Assembly (NCBI GenBank): GCA_900596015.1 | Contig: UVIF01000002.1 | Coordinates: 558,001 to 622,000 of the forward strand | Direction of reading: 5' to 3' | Origin: Pseudomonas viridiflava | Lineage (GTDB): Bacteria > Pseudomonadota > Gammaproteobacteria > Pseudomonadales > Pseudomonadaceae | Length of the DNA stretch: 64,000 nucleotides | Shown: positions 46,799 through 55,456 of the stretch, in pieces | How positions within the stretch are numbered: position 1 is the stretch's first letter | Layout: the number at the start of each line of letters is the position of its first letter | The notes under the pieces: model-generated | Database searches by the model: none | Seen by the model: the letters and a program-made list of their open reading frames with translations, nothing else | Told to the model about the DNA's origin: nothing | Made by a program: the position numbers and the translations under genes

Positions 46799-48370
46799 TC
46801 AGTCTAACTGGCCAAGGGCCGTACCCTCACCTCGCGGATCATGCATGGCGCTGCGCCGACCCTCGGCATCGATGGCAATGATACCGGCATGGCCCGTCAT
46901 CGGGCTCTGCGCAGCTATGATTTCCACCTCATGGCCGAGCGCCGCCAGGCCTTCGATGGTCGCGGCAGGCATATCGCCCTCGAGCTTGAGGTTGTCGGTG
47001 CTGTCGAAAAAACTGCGGCCCAGCAGAAAGCGTGGAGTGGCCAGCGCCTGATCGATAGGCTGCCGATAGTCGATCAGCTGAGTCGCCAGAACCATCTGCG
47101 TCTGCGGCTGCCCATCGCCACCCTGCGTGCCGAAGAACCAGCGCTGGCCATCGTCTGCCAGGTAACAGGACGGGTTGAGCGTGTGCGCGGGACGCTTGCC
47201 ACGAGCCCAGCCATTGACGTGTTCGGGGTTGGCGTTGAAACCCGCAGCACGGTTCTGCCATAGCACCCCGGTGTCACCCAGAATACAGCCGGAGCCGAAG
47301 TCGTGAAACAAACTCTGGATGAGGCAGGCCGTCCGCCCCTGAGCATCGGTCGCCGCCATCCACACCGTATCGGCCGGACGTCCCGGCTCGTTCCACGGCG
47401 CTGCACGCTGGTCGTCGATGGCATCGGCATACCCTTGAATGTGTCGTTCATCGAGACTGGCGGCAAAATCCCAAGGCGTGCTCAGGGGATCGCACAACTG
47501 CGCGTTACGGCGCAGTAGGCCTTGCTTGATGGCTTCGACCAGGTAGTGGTAGTAAAGCGCACTGCCATTGCCGAGCCGCGCGAGTGGCCTATGCTGCAGC
47601 GCGGCCATGGCTTGCAACGTGTACAGACCCTGGCACGGCGGTGCGACGTTATAGAGTCGGCCCTGACGATAAGGTACCGAAACAGGGGCCACCAGCGGTG
47701 CACGCGTAGCCGCCAGGTCGGCCTGGGTCAAGCCACAACCGAGGCGATCGAACGCCGCCTCGAAGGCGTGGGCCAACTCGCCCTGATAGAAGTCCTCGAC
47801 ACCGTGCCTGGCCAAATGCCGCAGGGTATTGGCAAGAGCCGGCTGGCGCAACGTATCCCCCGTGCGTAACCAGCGCCCACCGGTCTTGCAGACACCGTGC
47901 AGGTCCGGCAACTGCTCGATGAGTGGCTGCCGCAGTGTCTGCCAAAACAGCTGCGACTGTGAAACCGGCGTGCCCGCCTCCGCCACGCTGGCGGCGTCCT
48001 GCAACAGGTCGGCCCACCCAAAATGGGAGCCCCACTCATGTCGGCTGATCGTCGCCGCCGTCTGCCAACTCGCCAGCGCACCCGCCGTGGTGGCGACCGA
48101 CGACGGCCCTCTCAAGCCGATGATTCCGCCGTCGGGCAACCGCTGTCCGGCCTGCCCGATCCCCACGATGGTGCGCACCTGGGTGTCGTGGATCATCCAC
48201 AGGGCATCGCCGCCCAAGCCGGTCATGTGCGGGAAGACCACGGCAAGCATGGCACTGGCTGCCAACATGGCATCAATGGCCGTGCCACCGGCGTCGAGGA
48301 TTTGCATCCCAGCGGCACTGGCTTGGGCGTGAGGCGTGCAGATCACCGCACGAGAAGAGGTAGCGATCAT
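46799..48370 (-). CDS. Gamma-glutamyltransferase-family Ntn hydrolase, HpxW/YwrD-like
   Basis: 523 residues without a signal peptide, so cytoplasmic. The autoprocessing Thr is T335 in PADTVWMAATD, the DTVWM form seen in HpxW/YwrD rather than the TTHYSVVD of true GGT. FHDFGSGCILGDTGVLWQNR, LNPSCYLADDGQ and GTQGGDGQPQTQ are conserved beta-subunit motifs; AIDAMLAASAML and GLGGDALWMI are in the alpha subunit. HpxW is an oxamate amidohydrolase of purine-ureide catabolism, so an amide product of the neighbouring amidohydrolase is a plausible substrate. Upstream lies the shared paired operator. Confidence 0.85.
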   Translation of the reverse strand: MIATSSRAVICTPHAQASAAGMQILDAGGTAIDAMLAASAMLAVVFPHMTGLGGDALWMIHDTQVRTIVGIGQAGQRLPDGGIIGLRGPSSVATTAGALASWQTAATISRHEWGSHFGWADLLQDAASVAEAGTPVSQSQLFWQTLRQPLIEQLPDLHGVCKTGGRWLRTGDTLRQPALANTLRHLARHGVEDFYQGELAHAFEAAFDRLGCGLTQADLAATRAPLVAPVSVPYRQGRLYNVAPPCQGLYTLQAMAALQHRPLARLGNGSALYYHYLVEAIKQGLLRRNAQLCDPLSTPWDFAASLDERHIQGYADAIDDQRAAPWNEPGRPADTVWMAATDAQGRTACLIQSLFHDFGSGCILGDTGVLWQNRAAGFNANPEHVNGWARGKRPAHTLNPSCYLADDGQRWFFGTQGGDGQPQTQMVLATQLIDYRQPIDQALATPRFLLGRSFFDSTDNLKLEGDMPAATIEGLAALGHEVEIIAAQSPMTGHAGIIAIDAEGRRSAMHDPRGEGTALGQLD

Positions 48371-48387
48371 GATGTGGGGCCCTGGCT

Positions 48388-48419
48388 TTGCTAGCTATCT
48401 ATAAAGTTATTGTTAGCAG
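48388..48419. promoter_or_regulatory. Paired TTGCTAGC/TGCTAACA operator upstream of the Ntn hydrolase
   Basis: On the minus strand CTGCTAACAATAACT leads, after 10 bases, to TAGCTAGCAA; the half-sites are centred 22 bases apart, matching the pair at 40186-40216 (TTGCTAGCAATAAAT ... TGCTAGCAA). It lies 18 bases upstream of the hydrolase ATG. Confidence 0.65.
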
Positions 48420-48491
48420 AGCAATATGTGTGCCGTGGTTTTTACTGGTGGCGGATGAGGCTCGGGGGGCACGATTGTGCCCCCGCTCCGG

Positions 48492-49658
48492 TCATTGTGC
48501 AGCGTCGAACTGCGGGGTGGCCTCGATAGGTGCCTTGACCAACAAATACGGCGGCTGCCGGGTGTCGAATCCCTTGCCCATCCGGCTCCACTGCCCCAGC
48601 GTCACGTACACCGAATCGGCGGTCACGAATACCCCGTCCGGCCACACCAGTCGCGGGTCACGCAAAACCACGTCGAGGCGCCCATCCGGCCAGCGGCGCA
48701 ACACCTGATGATGCTCGGCATCGGTCATGTACAAGCGGCCCTGAGCGTCCATGTCCATCCCGTCGACCATCACCTTCTCCCCTTCATCCTTGATCTGCTC
48801 AGCCAGTTGTCGGTCATTGAGGCTGAAGTCAGCAAGCGCCGCGGTCGGCAGGCTCCACAGGTGTCGACTGGTGAGCGGCGAGTAGAACAGACGCGAGCTA
48901 TCGGGCGTCAGCGCCAGGCCATCGACGCCACCGTGAGGGAATGCGCTGTTCTTGCCGTCGTAGCGCATGGGCACACCGTCGAGCTGGGTGACGAAATCCT
49001 TCTGCGCCACGATGGAGGGATGACCGGCAAGGACACGACGCTGCTTCCCGGTGGCCAGATCCACCACAACCAGCGCTGGGTCTTCACCGAAGGATGAGTC
49101 GGCAACATATGCGGTGCCTTGGCTGCCGTGGGTCAAATCGATGCGCAGGTCATTCATGTGGCTGTCTTGCCGCAAGGCATCCTTGAGCTCGATAGAGGTG
49201 ACGATGCTATTGCTGCTCAGGTCGATACCCACCACCTTCGCCGCACCCGCCGGAATGCCCTGCTTGCCGGCGCGCTTGCCATCGTCGATCAACCAGAGGC
49301 GCCCACGCTTGTCCAGGGTCATGCCATGCAGGGAAACAAGGCGCTTGGCGTCGGATAGCCCGGACGGCAGGCTGACGGCGGCGGAGGGATAGGGAACCAG
49401 CTTGCCGTTGACCAACTCACCCAGCGTCATGCCGGCGTGATCATCGGCATGACGTGGAAAGCCGACAAACGTGCGCCCTTCCGGGGTCACCACGATACCT
49501 GACGGGCCCGGGCCGCTGAACGCTGCTACCTCCTGGATGGAACCAATGGGAACCAGGCTGCGATCGATGGTCTCGGCCTGGGCTGCGTTCACTGCCAAAG
49601 CCAACGTCGCGGCCGCCAGGGCGGTGATCGAGGCTCGCTTCAATGGGTTTTTGGTCAT
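48492..49658 (-). CDS. Secreted yellow/major-royal-jelly-type beta-propeller (gluconolactonase-like)
   Basis: 388 residues with a signal peptide (start MTKNPLKRASITALAAATLA, cleavage near NAAQAETID). The body is a six-bladed propeller (GPSGIVVTPEGRTFVGFPRH; LHGMTLDKRGRLWLIDDG; GGVDGLALTPDSSRLFYSPL; VDGMDMDAQGRLYMTDAEHH). MRJP/yellow-type bacterial proteins are of uncertain activity; lactonase or dopachrome-tautomerase-like functions are possible. The ATG at 49658 is in frame with an upstream extension lacking a signal sequence, which is rejected. A PtxS-type operator lies 40 bases upstream, linking it to gluconate/2-ketogluconate control. Confidence 0.85.
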   Translation of the reverse strand: MTKNPLKRASITALAAATLALAVNAAQAETIDRSLVPIGSIQEVAAFSGPGPSGIVVTPEGRTFVGFPRHADDHAGMTLGELVNGKLVPYPSAAVSLPSGLSDAKRLVSLHGMTLDKRGRLWLIDDGKRAGKQGIPAGAAKVVGIDLSSNSIVTSIELKDALRQDSHMNDLRIDLTHGSQGTAYVADSSFGEDPALVVVDLATGKQRRVLAGHPSIVAQKDFVTQLDGVPMRYDGKNSAFPHGGVDGLALTPDSSRLFYSPLTSRHLWSLPTAALADFSLNDRQLAEQIKDEGEKVMVDGMDMDAQGRLYMTDAEHHQVLRRWPDGRLDVVLRDPRLVWPDGVFVTADSVYVTLGQWSRMGKGFDTRQPPYLLVKAPIEATPQFDAAQ

Positions 49659-49697
49659 CCTTTCCGGGCTCCTGCGGGATGAGATGGACTGATATAG

Positions 49698-49729
49698 GGT
49701 CGATCCTGAAACCGGTTTCAGGATCGACC
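49698..49729. promoter_or_regulatory. 32-bp perfect palindrome containing a PtxS-type operator
   Basis: Arms 49698-49713 and 49714-49729 are exact reverse complements. The centre TGAAACCGGTTTCA (49707-49720) equals the operator described for PtxS, the LacI-family 2-ketogluconate-responsive repressor of Pseudomonas. The site is 40 bases before the leftward propeller gene. Confidence 0.8.
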
Positions 49730-49763
49730 GAAAAAAAACCTGCATGGGTGCCGAAGTGAACAC

Positions 49764-50098
49764 ACGGCGCTACAGGTTCATGGGTATTGAAGGAATGGGG
49801 CTAGGGAAGTTCCACTGGATGGGTGGGGACGTATGCTTGGGGATTGCCTGAAAGGTCGTTAACGGCCTCGGCGTTTAGATAGAAGTGGTGAGCGCCGGAG
49901 ATTATCAGGGCTATGTAGGCACCGAAACGAAGCTTGATACGCGACCCTCAGATCATTTGCGTGCGGACCGTGCTTTAACCGAATTAACTTGATTACCCTA
50001 TCTCACTACATAATCGCGAATCTATTAATCTTGTTTTTCCAGTCATGCGTCGCTATCAGTTCGCACTTATAATTTCTATACTGCTGCAACCCAACTTG
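49764..50098. other. Gene-poor, AT-rich stretch
   Basis: No supported gene. The base composition drops from GC-rich to clearly AT-rich after about 49950 (for example long runs of A/T around 49980-50040). Together with the following remnant and lipoprotein it forms an islet unlike the surrounding core. Confidence 0.6.
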
Positions 50099-50230
50099 CT
50101 ACGCATATCTCTCGTACTCCAGCACGAATCTATAGCGATCAAGGCTTACCAAAAGCTTGTTCAATTTATCCCATAAAGCCTGCGTCAGACGGGCAAAATC
50201 ATTCCCTGCTGGAAACCCTGGGAAAAACCC
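50099..50230 (-). pseudogene. Remnant of a gene 3' end
   Basis: A 43-codon open stretch, in frame with and immediately behind the lipoprotein stop, encodes a protein-like sequence with strong helix character (DFARLTQALWDKLNKLLVS, then DRYRFVLEYERYA) ending at TAG 50099-50101. There is no ATG start. It looks like the C-terminal end of a lost gene or of a formerly longer lipoprotein gene; family not recognised. Confidence 0.35.
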
Positions 50231-50247
50231 CTATAGGGATTTTTTTG
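50223..50247 (-). terminator. Short-stem terminator overlapping the end of the lipoprotein gene
   Basis: AAAAACCCCTATAGGGATTT plus further T: CCCTATAGGG palindrome flanked by A-run and T-run, which can act in both directions. It covers the last codons of the lipoprotein gene. Confidence 0.45.
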
Positions 50248-50554
50248 GAGCCACCCCACCTAGCTCCCTAACCGACAGCTCCACACTGCCCGCGCATGAC
50301 ACGAGCGCGAAGTACTCTTTGCCAGGGCTGTCTACCGAAACTATCCAGCCTTTGGTTGAGGGGTTATATTCTTCGTCATGAAATATCTGGACGGAATTGC
50401 CCCCTTGATTCGGCTTGAACCTATCAAAGTAGGCCCGCACCGATCTCTCCAGAAAGTCTCTTCCTGCCTGAGGACAAGGTTCTATCTGCCGTTTTTCGCA
50501 GCCCATCATAAAAATACAGCACGCAGTTGTTACGATCATTCTAAACGAGCACAT
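50231..50554 (-). CDS. Small lipoprotein, unknown function
   Basis: 107 residues. The N-terminus MCSFRMIVTTACCIFMMGCE is a lipoprotein signal with lipobox MMGC (lipidated Cys about residue 19). The mature part of about 88 residues contains ERSVRAYFDRFKPN and KEYFALVSCAGSVELSVREL. AAGGAAGG before the ATG supports expression. AT-rich codon usage differs from neighbours, suggesting recent acquisition. No family recognised. Confidence 0.7.
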   Translation of the reverse strand: MCSFRMIVTTACCIFMMGCEKRQIEPCPQAGRDFLERSVRAYFDRFKPNQGGNSVQIFHDEEYNPSTKGWIVSVDSPGKEYFALVSCAGSVELSVRELGGVAPKKSL

Positions 50555-50791
50555 TTTGTTCCTTCCTTTGAATAGCGGGCGACCCTGTCGTTGGGTTTTC
50601 GTTTGGCAGCTGGAACTTTACTCGGTCCGATGTGAAACACGTCTGATTTTTTGAAAGCTGCTGTGTCGTTATTGTAGGCGCCAAACAGGAGTCGCAGAGG
50701 GCAGCATTGCGCTGAAAGCCATGGACTCAAGCGTCAAGGGATGGCCGGCTGCGGATGCACAGACACCCATTACTTAAATCCCTGAAACAAA

Positions 50792-50825
50792 AAAAGCCCC
50801 GAGGCTATAAGCACTCGGGGCTTTT
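50792..50825 (-). terminator. Rho-independent terminator of tRNA-Ser
   Basis: AAAAGCCCCGAG (50792-50803) and CTCGGGGCTTTT (50814-50825) form a perfect 12-base stem. On the minus strand, the direction of the tRNA gene, it ends in a T-run. It starts 8 bases beyond the tRNA 3' end. Confidence 0.9.
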
Positions 50826-50832
50826 CAAATAA

Positions 50833-50922
50833 TGGCGGAGAGATAGGGATTCGAACCCTAGGTACCGGTGAAGGTACAACGGATTTCGAATCCGTCCCAT
50901 TCGGCCACTCTGGCATCTCTCC
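50833..50922 (-). tRNA. tRNA-Ser (anticodon CGA)
   Basis: 90 bases including encoded CCA. The acceptor stem GGAGAGA pairs with TCTCTCC followed by G-CCA; the D-arm GCCGAATGG, anticodon arm ACGGATT-CGA-AATCCGT, a long variable arm typical of serine tRNAs (TGTACCTTCACCGGTACC) and T-arm GGGTTCGAATCCC are all present. Reads UCG codons. Confidence 0.97.
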
Positions 50923-51015
50923 AACGGCGCGAATCATACCAGCGTCTGCGCCAAACGCGAAGCCCCTGATGCAAAATAATTTGCGAATTCAGGCGCTTGC
51001 GCGTCTGCAGCGGTG

Positions 51016-51729
51016 TTACAGCGGCACGCCCAGGCGGTTGGCGACTTCTTCGTAGGCTTCGATGACGTCGCCCAGACCCTGGCGGAAGCGGTCCTTGTCC
51101 ATTTTCTTGCGGGTGTCCTTGTCCCACAGACGGCAGCCGTCGGGGCTGAATTCGTCGCCCAGGACGATAGAGCCGTCGCTGAACACGCCGAACTCGAGCT
51201 TGAAGTCGACCAGCAGCAGGCCGGCGTCGTCGAACAGCTTGGTCAGCACGTCGTTGACCTTGAGCGACAGCTCTTTCATTTTCGCCAGTTGCTCGGCGGT
51301 GCCCCAGCCGAACGCCACGACGTGGGATTCGTTGATGAACGGGTCACCCTTGGCGTCGTCCTTGAGGAACAGCTCGAAGGTGTACGGGTTCAGCTTCATG
51401 CCCTCTTCGACGCCCAGGCGCTTGACCAGGCTGCCGGCGGCGTAGTTGCGCACCACGCATTCGACCGGAATCATGTCGAGCTTCTTGACCAGCACTTCGT
51501 TGTCGGCCAGCAGCTTGTCGAATTGGGTCGGGATGCCGGCGGCTTCCAGTTTCTGCATGATGAAGGCGTTGAACTTGTTGTTCACCATGCCCTTGCGGTC
51601 GAGCTGTTCGATACGCTTGCCGTCGAACGCCGAGGTGTCGTTGCGAAACAGCAGGATCAAGCGGTCGGCGTCGTCGGTCTTGTACACCGACTTGGCTTTG
51701 CCGCGGTAGAGTTCTTCACGTTTTTCCAT
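51016..51729 (-). CDS. purC: Phosphoribosylaminoimidazole-succinocarboxamide synthase (SAICAR synthetase)
   Basis: Purine synthesis enzyme joining CAIR and aspartate with ATP, 237 residues. Signatures: [50 protein letters not shown] and [14 protein letters not shown]. Normal length. Forms a leftward group with the MBL gene, bamC and dapA as in other Pseudomonas. Confidence 0.96.
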   Translation of the reverse strand: MEKREELYRGKAKSVYKTDDADRLILLFRNDTSAFDGKRIEQLDRKGMVNNKFNAFIMQKLEAAGIPTQFDKLLADNEVLVKKLDMIPVECVVRNYAAGSLVKRLGVEEGMKLNPYTFELFLKDDAKGDPFINESHVVAFGWGTAEQLAKMKELSLKVNDVLTKLFDDAGLLLVDFKLEFGVFSDGSIVLGDEFSPDGCRLWDKDTRKKMDKDRFRQGLGDVIEAYEEVANRLGVPL

Positions 51730-51777
51730 GATGGGCTCCGCTTGCTAAAAGTATGGGCTAGGCGCCCCTTTGGGACG

Positions 51778-52536
51778 CTAGGCGATGTGGCGCCAGTCGA
51801 GCCCTGAGTCTTGGTCGGCCAGTTGCAGCCAGTCCGCGTCGCACCCCAGGGTGTCGACGAAGCATTGCCGGGCCAGCTGCGGCAGGTTGTTCTTGCTGCT
51901 CAGGTGGGCCAGCACCAGGTGTTGCAGGTTCTGCCAGCCCAACTGCGCCACCAGGCCGGCTGCCTGGTGATTGTTCAAATGGCCCCAGTCACCGCCAACG
52001 CGCTGCTTGAGAAAATAAGGGTAGTGCCCACGGGCAAGCATGTCGCGGCAGTGGTTGCTTTCGATCATCAGAGCATCCAGGCCCTGGTAGTGGTCACGCA
52101 CCCTGGCGCAATGGGAGCCCAGGTCGGTCAACAGGCCGAAGCGTCGCTTGCCGTCGCTGAACACGTACTGGGTAGGCTCCAGGGCGTCGTGGGCCACGGC
52201 AACCACTTCGATCCGCAACGCACCGATTTCCAGCACGTCGCCACAGCGCACATGGGTACGTACCGGCACCGGCTTGCGCAGGCCGCGCTCGGTGCCGAGG
52301 CTCATGTAGACGGGCACACCATGGCGGCGCGCCAGCAGCTCCACGCCATGCACATGGTCGGCATGTTCGTGAGTTACCAGCACGGCGCTCAATTGCGCGG
52401 CGCTCAGGCCCAGGCGGGCCAGCCGACGTTCGGTTTCGCGCAGAGAGAAACCGCAATCGACCAGCACATGGGTGTCTTCGCTGCTGATCAGCGTGCCATT
52501 CCCTTGGCTACCGCTGCCGAGAACGGCAAAACGCAT
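51778..52536 (-). CDS. MBL-fold metallo-hydrolase (YycJ-like)
   Basis: 252 residues with the zinc motif VTHEHADHVHG and N-terminal RFAVLGSGSQGNGTLI, matching the YycJ/VicX-type exonuclease-like family. The second His region is VAVAHDALEP. Begins 3 bases after the bamC stop, so the two are co-translated or at least co-transcribed. Activity in Pseudomonas is not established. Confidence 0.88.
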   Translation of the reverse strand: MRFAVLGSGSQGNGTLISSEDTHVLVDCGFSLRETERRLARLGLSAAQLSAVLVTHEHADHVHGVELLARRHGVPVYMSLGTERGLRKPVPVRTHVRCGDVLEIGALRIEVVAVAHDALEPTQYVFSDGKRRFGLLTDLGSHCARVRDHYQGLDALMIESNHCRDMLARGHYPYFLKQRVGGDWGHLNNHQAAGLVAQLGWQNLQHLVLAHLSSKNNLPQLARQCFVDTLGCDADWLQLADQDSGLDWRHIA

Positions 52537-52539
52537 CGC

Positions 52540-53658
52540 TTAACCCAGGTTGTCTTGAATCACACCCAACACGCGGCGGGCAACATCTGCCGGGGCCACG
52601 GTGTTGATGTTCTTCTCGACGGTAACCTGGACGCTGTCGCCCACCTTGCTCAGGCGCACCTGATAACGCTCGGCGCGGGCTTCGATTTCTTCCTTGCTCG
52701 GCGCATTGCCGAACACGCGGCTGAAGAAGCCGGGCTTGTCGTCGGCGCGCTGGGCGGATTCGGCAACGTTGATGTAGTACAGGCCCAGGCTGCGGTTGAT
52801 GTCTTCGATGCGCCACTGGCCCTGCTCCAGGGCACGGCCCACGCTGGACCAGGCACGGTCCAGGTCGGCACCGACGTTGAGCACCGGGTTGCCGCTGCCG
52901 TCTTCGCTCATGGCCACACGGCTGGGCGCGTCGAAATCACGCGCGGCAACCAGAGATACGGAGCCACCGCGCTCCGAGTCGCGGGTCATGCTGGCGAGCA
53001 TCTGGTCGACCAGGATCGAGTCCAGGCCGGTGTTCACCGAGCGCGCCGGGAAATCGGGCTCGGTGCTGCTGCCGGCCGGGCGCTCGACGCTGACCACGTA
53101 GATTTCGCTGCTGTTGCGCTGCACGCCTGGTTCGATGCGCACGCGCACGCGGGTTTCGCTTGCACTGGAGGTGGTAGCGCCGCTCAGGCGCTGTGCCATG
53201 GACGCGGAGAGCTCGTCGAAGCGCTGCCAGGTGGTGGTGAATTCACCGGTTTGCGGACGGTCTTCGGCGATGCGGAAACCGTTGTCCTCGAAGAACTGGT
53301 GAGCGATCGGCCAGACTTCGGCAGGCGCACGTTGGGCCATGATCCAGCGGTTTTCACCGCTGCGCTGCAGCGAGAAATCACTGGCCTGCGCAGCCACCTG
53401 CAAAGGCAGTGGGCGCGGCACTTCGAATTCGGAGGCCTTGGCGTTATCGTCGGCGACGTTGCGCGGGATCGGCAGCAGCGGATCCAGACGCTTGTCGGTT
53501 TGCACGCCGGGCGGCAGTTGCATCGGGGCGGTTTGGGTCGCCTCGAGGTAATCATTGCCACGATCGCGGAAGTAACCGTTTTCGCCCCAGAGCCACCCGC
53601 AACCGCTGGTGCTCGAAATGACCAAGGCAAGGGCAGAAAGGCCAGCCAATCGCTTCAT
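52540..53658 (-). CDS. bamC: Outer-membrane protein assembly factor BamC
   Basis: 372-residue lipoprotein (formerly NlpB) of the BAM complex that inserts beta-barrel proteins. Lipobox in [11 protein letters not shown] (Cys about residue 20), unstructured N-terminal arm, then two helix-grip domains. [16 protein letters not shown] is the BamD-binding lasso region. Operon position between dapA and the MBL gene is standard. Confidence 0.93.
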   Translation of the reverse strand: MKRLAGLSALALVISSTSGCGWLWGENGYFRDRGNDYLEATQTAPMQLPPGVQTDKRLDPLLPIPRNVADDNAKASEFEVPRPLPLQVAAQASDFSLQRSGENRWIMAQRAPAEVWPIAHQFFEDNGFRIAEDRPQTGEFTTTWQRFDELSASMAQRLSGATTSSASETRVRVRIEPGVQRNSSEIYVVSVERPAGSSTEPDFPARSVNTGLDSILVDQMLASMTRDSERGGSVSLVAARDFDAPSRVAMSEDGSGNPVLNVGADLDRAWSSVGRALEQGQWRIEDINRSLGLYYINVAESAQRADDKPGFFSRVFGNAPSKEEIEARAERYQVRLSKVGDSVQVTVEKNINTVAPADVARRVLGVIQDNLG

Positions 53659-53675
53659 GCGTCTTACTTCCTCAA

Positions 53676-54554
53676 TTAAACCAGGACGCCGGACTGGCGC
53701 AGGGCCTGCCGCAGCGGTTCATGACAGGTGGCGCTCAACCAGGTGAGCGGCAGGCGAATGCCTTCGGGCATCAAGCCCATTTCATGCAACGCCCATTTGA
53801 CCGGAATCGGGTTGGCTTCCAGGAACAGGTTCTTGTGCAGCGGCATCAGCTTGTCGTTGATGGCGCGGGCCAGTTCGGCCTCGCCCTTCAACGCCGCATT
53901 GCACAGGTCGGCCATGGCGCGCGGGGCGACGTTGGCGGTGACCGAAATATTGCCCTTGCCACCCAGCAGGATGAGCTCGACGGCAGTGGGATCATCACCG
54001 GACAGCACGAGGAAGTCGCTGTCGACACGGCTGATGATGTCCTTGGCACGGGCCAGGTCGCCGGTGGCTTCCTTGATGCCGATGATGTTGGGCACGCTGG
54101 AAAGGCGCACGACGGTGTCGGCCAGCATGTCGCAGGCGGTGCGGCCAGGAACGTTGTAGAGGATCTGCGGAATGTCGACGGCTTCGGCGATGTGCTTGAA
54201 GTGCTGGTACAGGCCTTCCTGGGTCGGCTTGTTGTAGTACGGCGTGACCAGCAGGCAGGCATCGGCGCCGGCCTTCTTGGCATTGCGGGTCAGCTCGACG
54301 GCCTCGCGGGTGGAATTGGCGCCGGTGCCGGCGATGACCGGGATGCGCCCGTTCACCTGCTTGACCACGTGCTCGATGACCTTGATGTGTTCTTCGTAGT
54401 CGAGCGTCGCCGATTCGCCGGTGGTGCCGACCGCGACGATGGCATGGGTGCCCTCCTTCAGATGGAAGTCCACCAGTTTGCTCAGGCTGTCCCAGTCCAG
54501 ACGCCCTTGGGCGTCCATGGGTGTGACCAGTGCCACCATACTGCCCGCAATCAT
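53676..54554 (-). CDS. dapA: 4-hydroxy-tetrahydrodipicolinate synthase
   Basis: First committed enzyme of lysine and DAP synthesis: pyruvate plus aspartate semialdehyde. 292 residues. [13 protein letters not shown], the Tyr in [10 protein letters not shown] and the Schiff-base Lys in [10 protein letters not shown] are present, in contrast to the divergent paralogue at 18127-19029. ATG 54554 follows AGGAG; an upstream open frame is unsupported. Confidence 0.96.
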   Translation of the reverse strand: MIAGSMVALVTPMDAQGRLDWDSLSKLVDFHLKEGTHAIVAVGTTGESATLDYEEHIKVIEHVVKQVNGRIPVIAGTGANSTREAVELTRNAKKAGADACLLVTPYYNKPTQEGLYQHFKHIAEAVDIPQILYNVPGRTACDMLADTVVRLSSVPNIIGIKEATGDLARAKDIISRVDSDFLVLSGDDPTAVELILLGGKGNISVTANVAPRAMADLCNAALKGEAELARAINDKLMPLHKNLFLEANPIPVKWALHEMGLMPEGIRLPLTWLSATCHEPLRQALRQSGVLV

Positions 54555-54885
54555 GCAACCGCTCCTGCCGGAAAAAGAGAGCGGTAATGGTACTGGCGCT
54601 ATCCACCTTGCACAAGCGAAGTACCACGCCGCGAGCATTCCCCTTGGCGCCGGTTTTCTATACCCTTTCAGACTTTGATCGGCAGGGGTTGCCTTTCTTG
54701 CCTGGTCATCGCCTGCCGTAACGGCGCTTCGAACCCCGTCCCTGAGCCTTGCCACCTGGCTTTGCCCCGTATTTGCGGGCATTGCCAGGCGGTCGGCTGG
54801 GGTACGCACGAGGTACGGCGCAGGCCTTGAACCAGTCATCCGGCCCCTTGACGCCGCCGACCGCTCATCGCTTTAGGAATGCTGC
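54555..54885. other. Divergent dapA / gcvR intergenic region
   Basis: 331 bases without a supported gene; contains the dapA operon and gcvR promoters. A basic, low-complexity frame is open leftward at about 54710-54870 but has no start codon. Confidence 0.5.
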
Positions 54886-55446
54886 ATGTCCACCCCCACA
54901 GTTCGCGAACAATTCCTCGTCATCAGCGCCCTGGGCCGCAATCCCATGGAACTGACCAATGTACTGTGCCGCGCGGCCCACGACGCCCGCTGCTCGGTGT
55001 CCACCTCGCGCCTGACCCGCCACGGCGAATACAGCGCCCTGGTGCTGCAGGTGGCAGGCAACTGGGACGCCCTGGCGCGCCTGGAAACCAGCCTGGCCTC
55101 GCTGGCCAAGAAGCACGACTTCACGGTCAGCCTGGTGCGCAGCGCCACCCTCGACAGCCGCCCGCAGGCGCTGCCGTACGTGGCCTACGTCAGTTCGGCG
55201 TACCGCTCGGACATCATCAACGAGCTGTGCCAGTTCTTCATCGACCACAACGTCGAACTGGAGAACCTGACATGCGACACCTACCAGGCGCCGCAGACCG
55301 GTGGCACCATGCTCAACGCCACGTTTACCGTGACACTGCCCGCCGGCGTGCAGATCAGCTGGTTGCGCGACCAGTTCCTGGACTTCGCCGATGCCTTGAA
55401 CCTCGATGCGCTGATCGAACCCTGGCGCCCACAGAACCCCATGTAA
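54886..55446 (+). CDS. gcvR: Glycine cleavage system transcriptional repressor-type ACT protein
   Basis: 186 residues with two ACT domains (LVISALGRNPMELTNVLCRA; VSSAYRSDIINELCQFFIDH). The GcvR family modulates GcvA in the glycine cleavage system; in Pseudomonas the position dapA / gcvR-bcp is constant. Start at 54886 (ATGTCCACC). Confidence 0.9.
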   Translation: MSTPTVREQFLVISALGRNPMELTNVLCRAAHDARCSVSTSRLTRHGEYSALVLQVAGNWDALARLETSLASLAKKHDFTVSLVRSATLDSRPQALPYVAYVSSAYRSDIINELCQFFIDHNVELENLTCDTYQAPQTGGTMLNATFTVTLPAGVQISWLRDQFLDFADALNLDALIEPWRPQNPM

Positions 55447-55456
55447 GGACTGACCG

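Noticed and set aside
39552..50220. 14-base repeat TGCTGGAAACCCTG at 39552 and 50207
   Set aside because: Matches of this length are expected by chance in 64 kb and nothing around them is similar.
50536..50730. 64-codon frame upstream of the lipoprotein
   Set aside because: No ribosome site, overlaps the lipoprotein start region, no protein-like character.
54710..54880. Leftward basic low-complexity frame between dapA and gcvR
   Set aside because: It ends in a plausible Lys/Gly/Arg-rich tail, but is closed upstream by a stop and has no ATG, GTG or TTG start.
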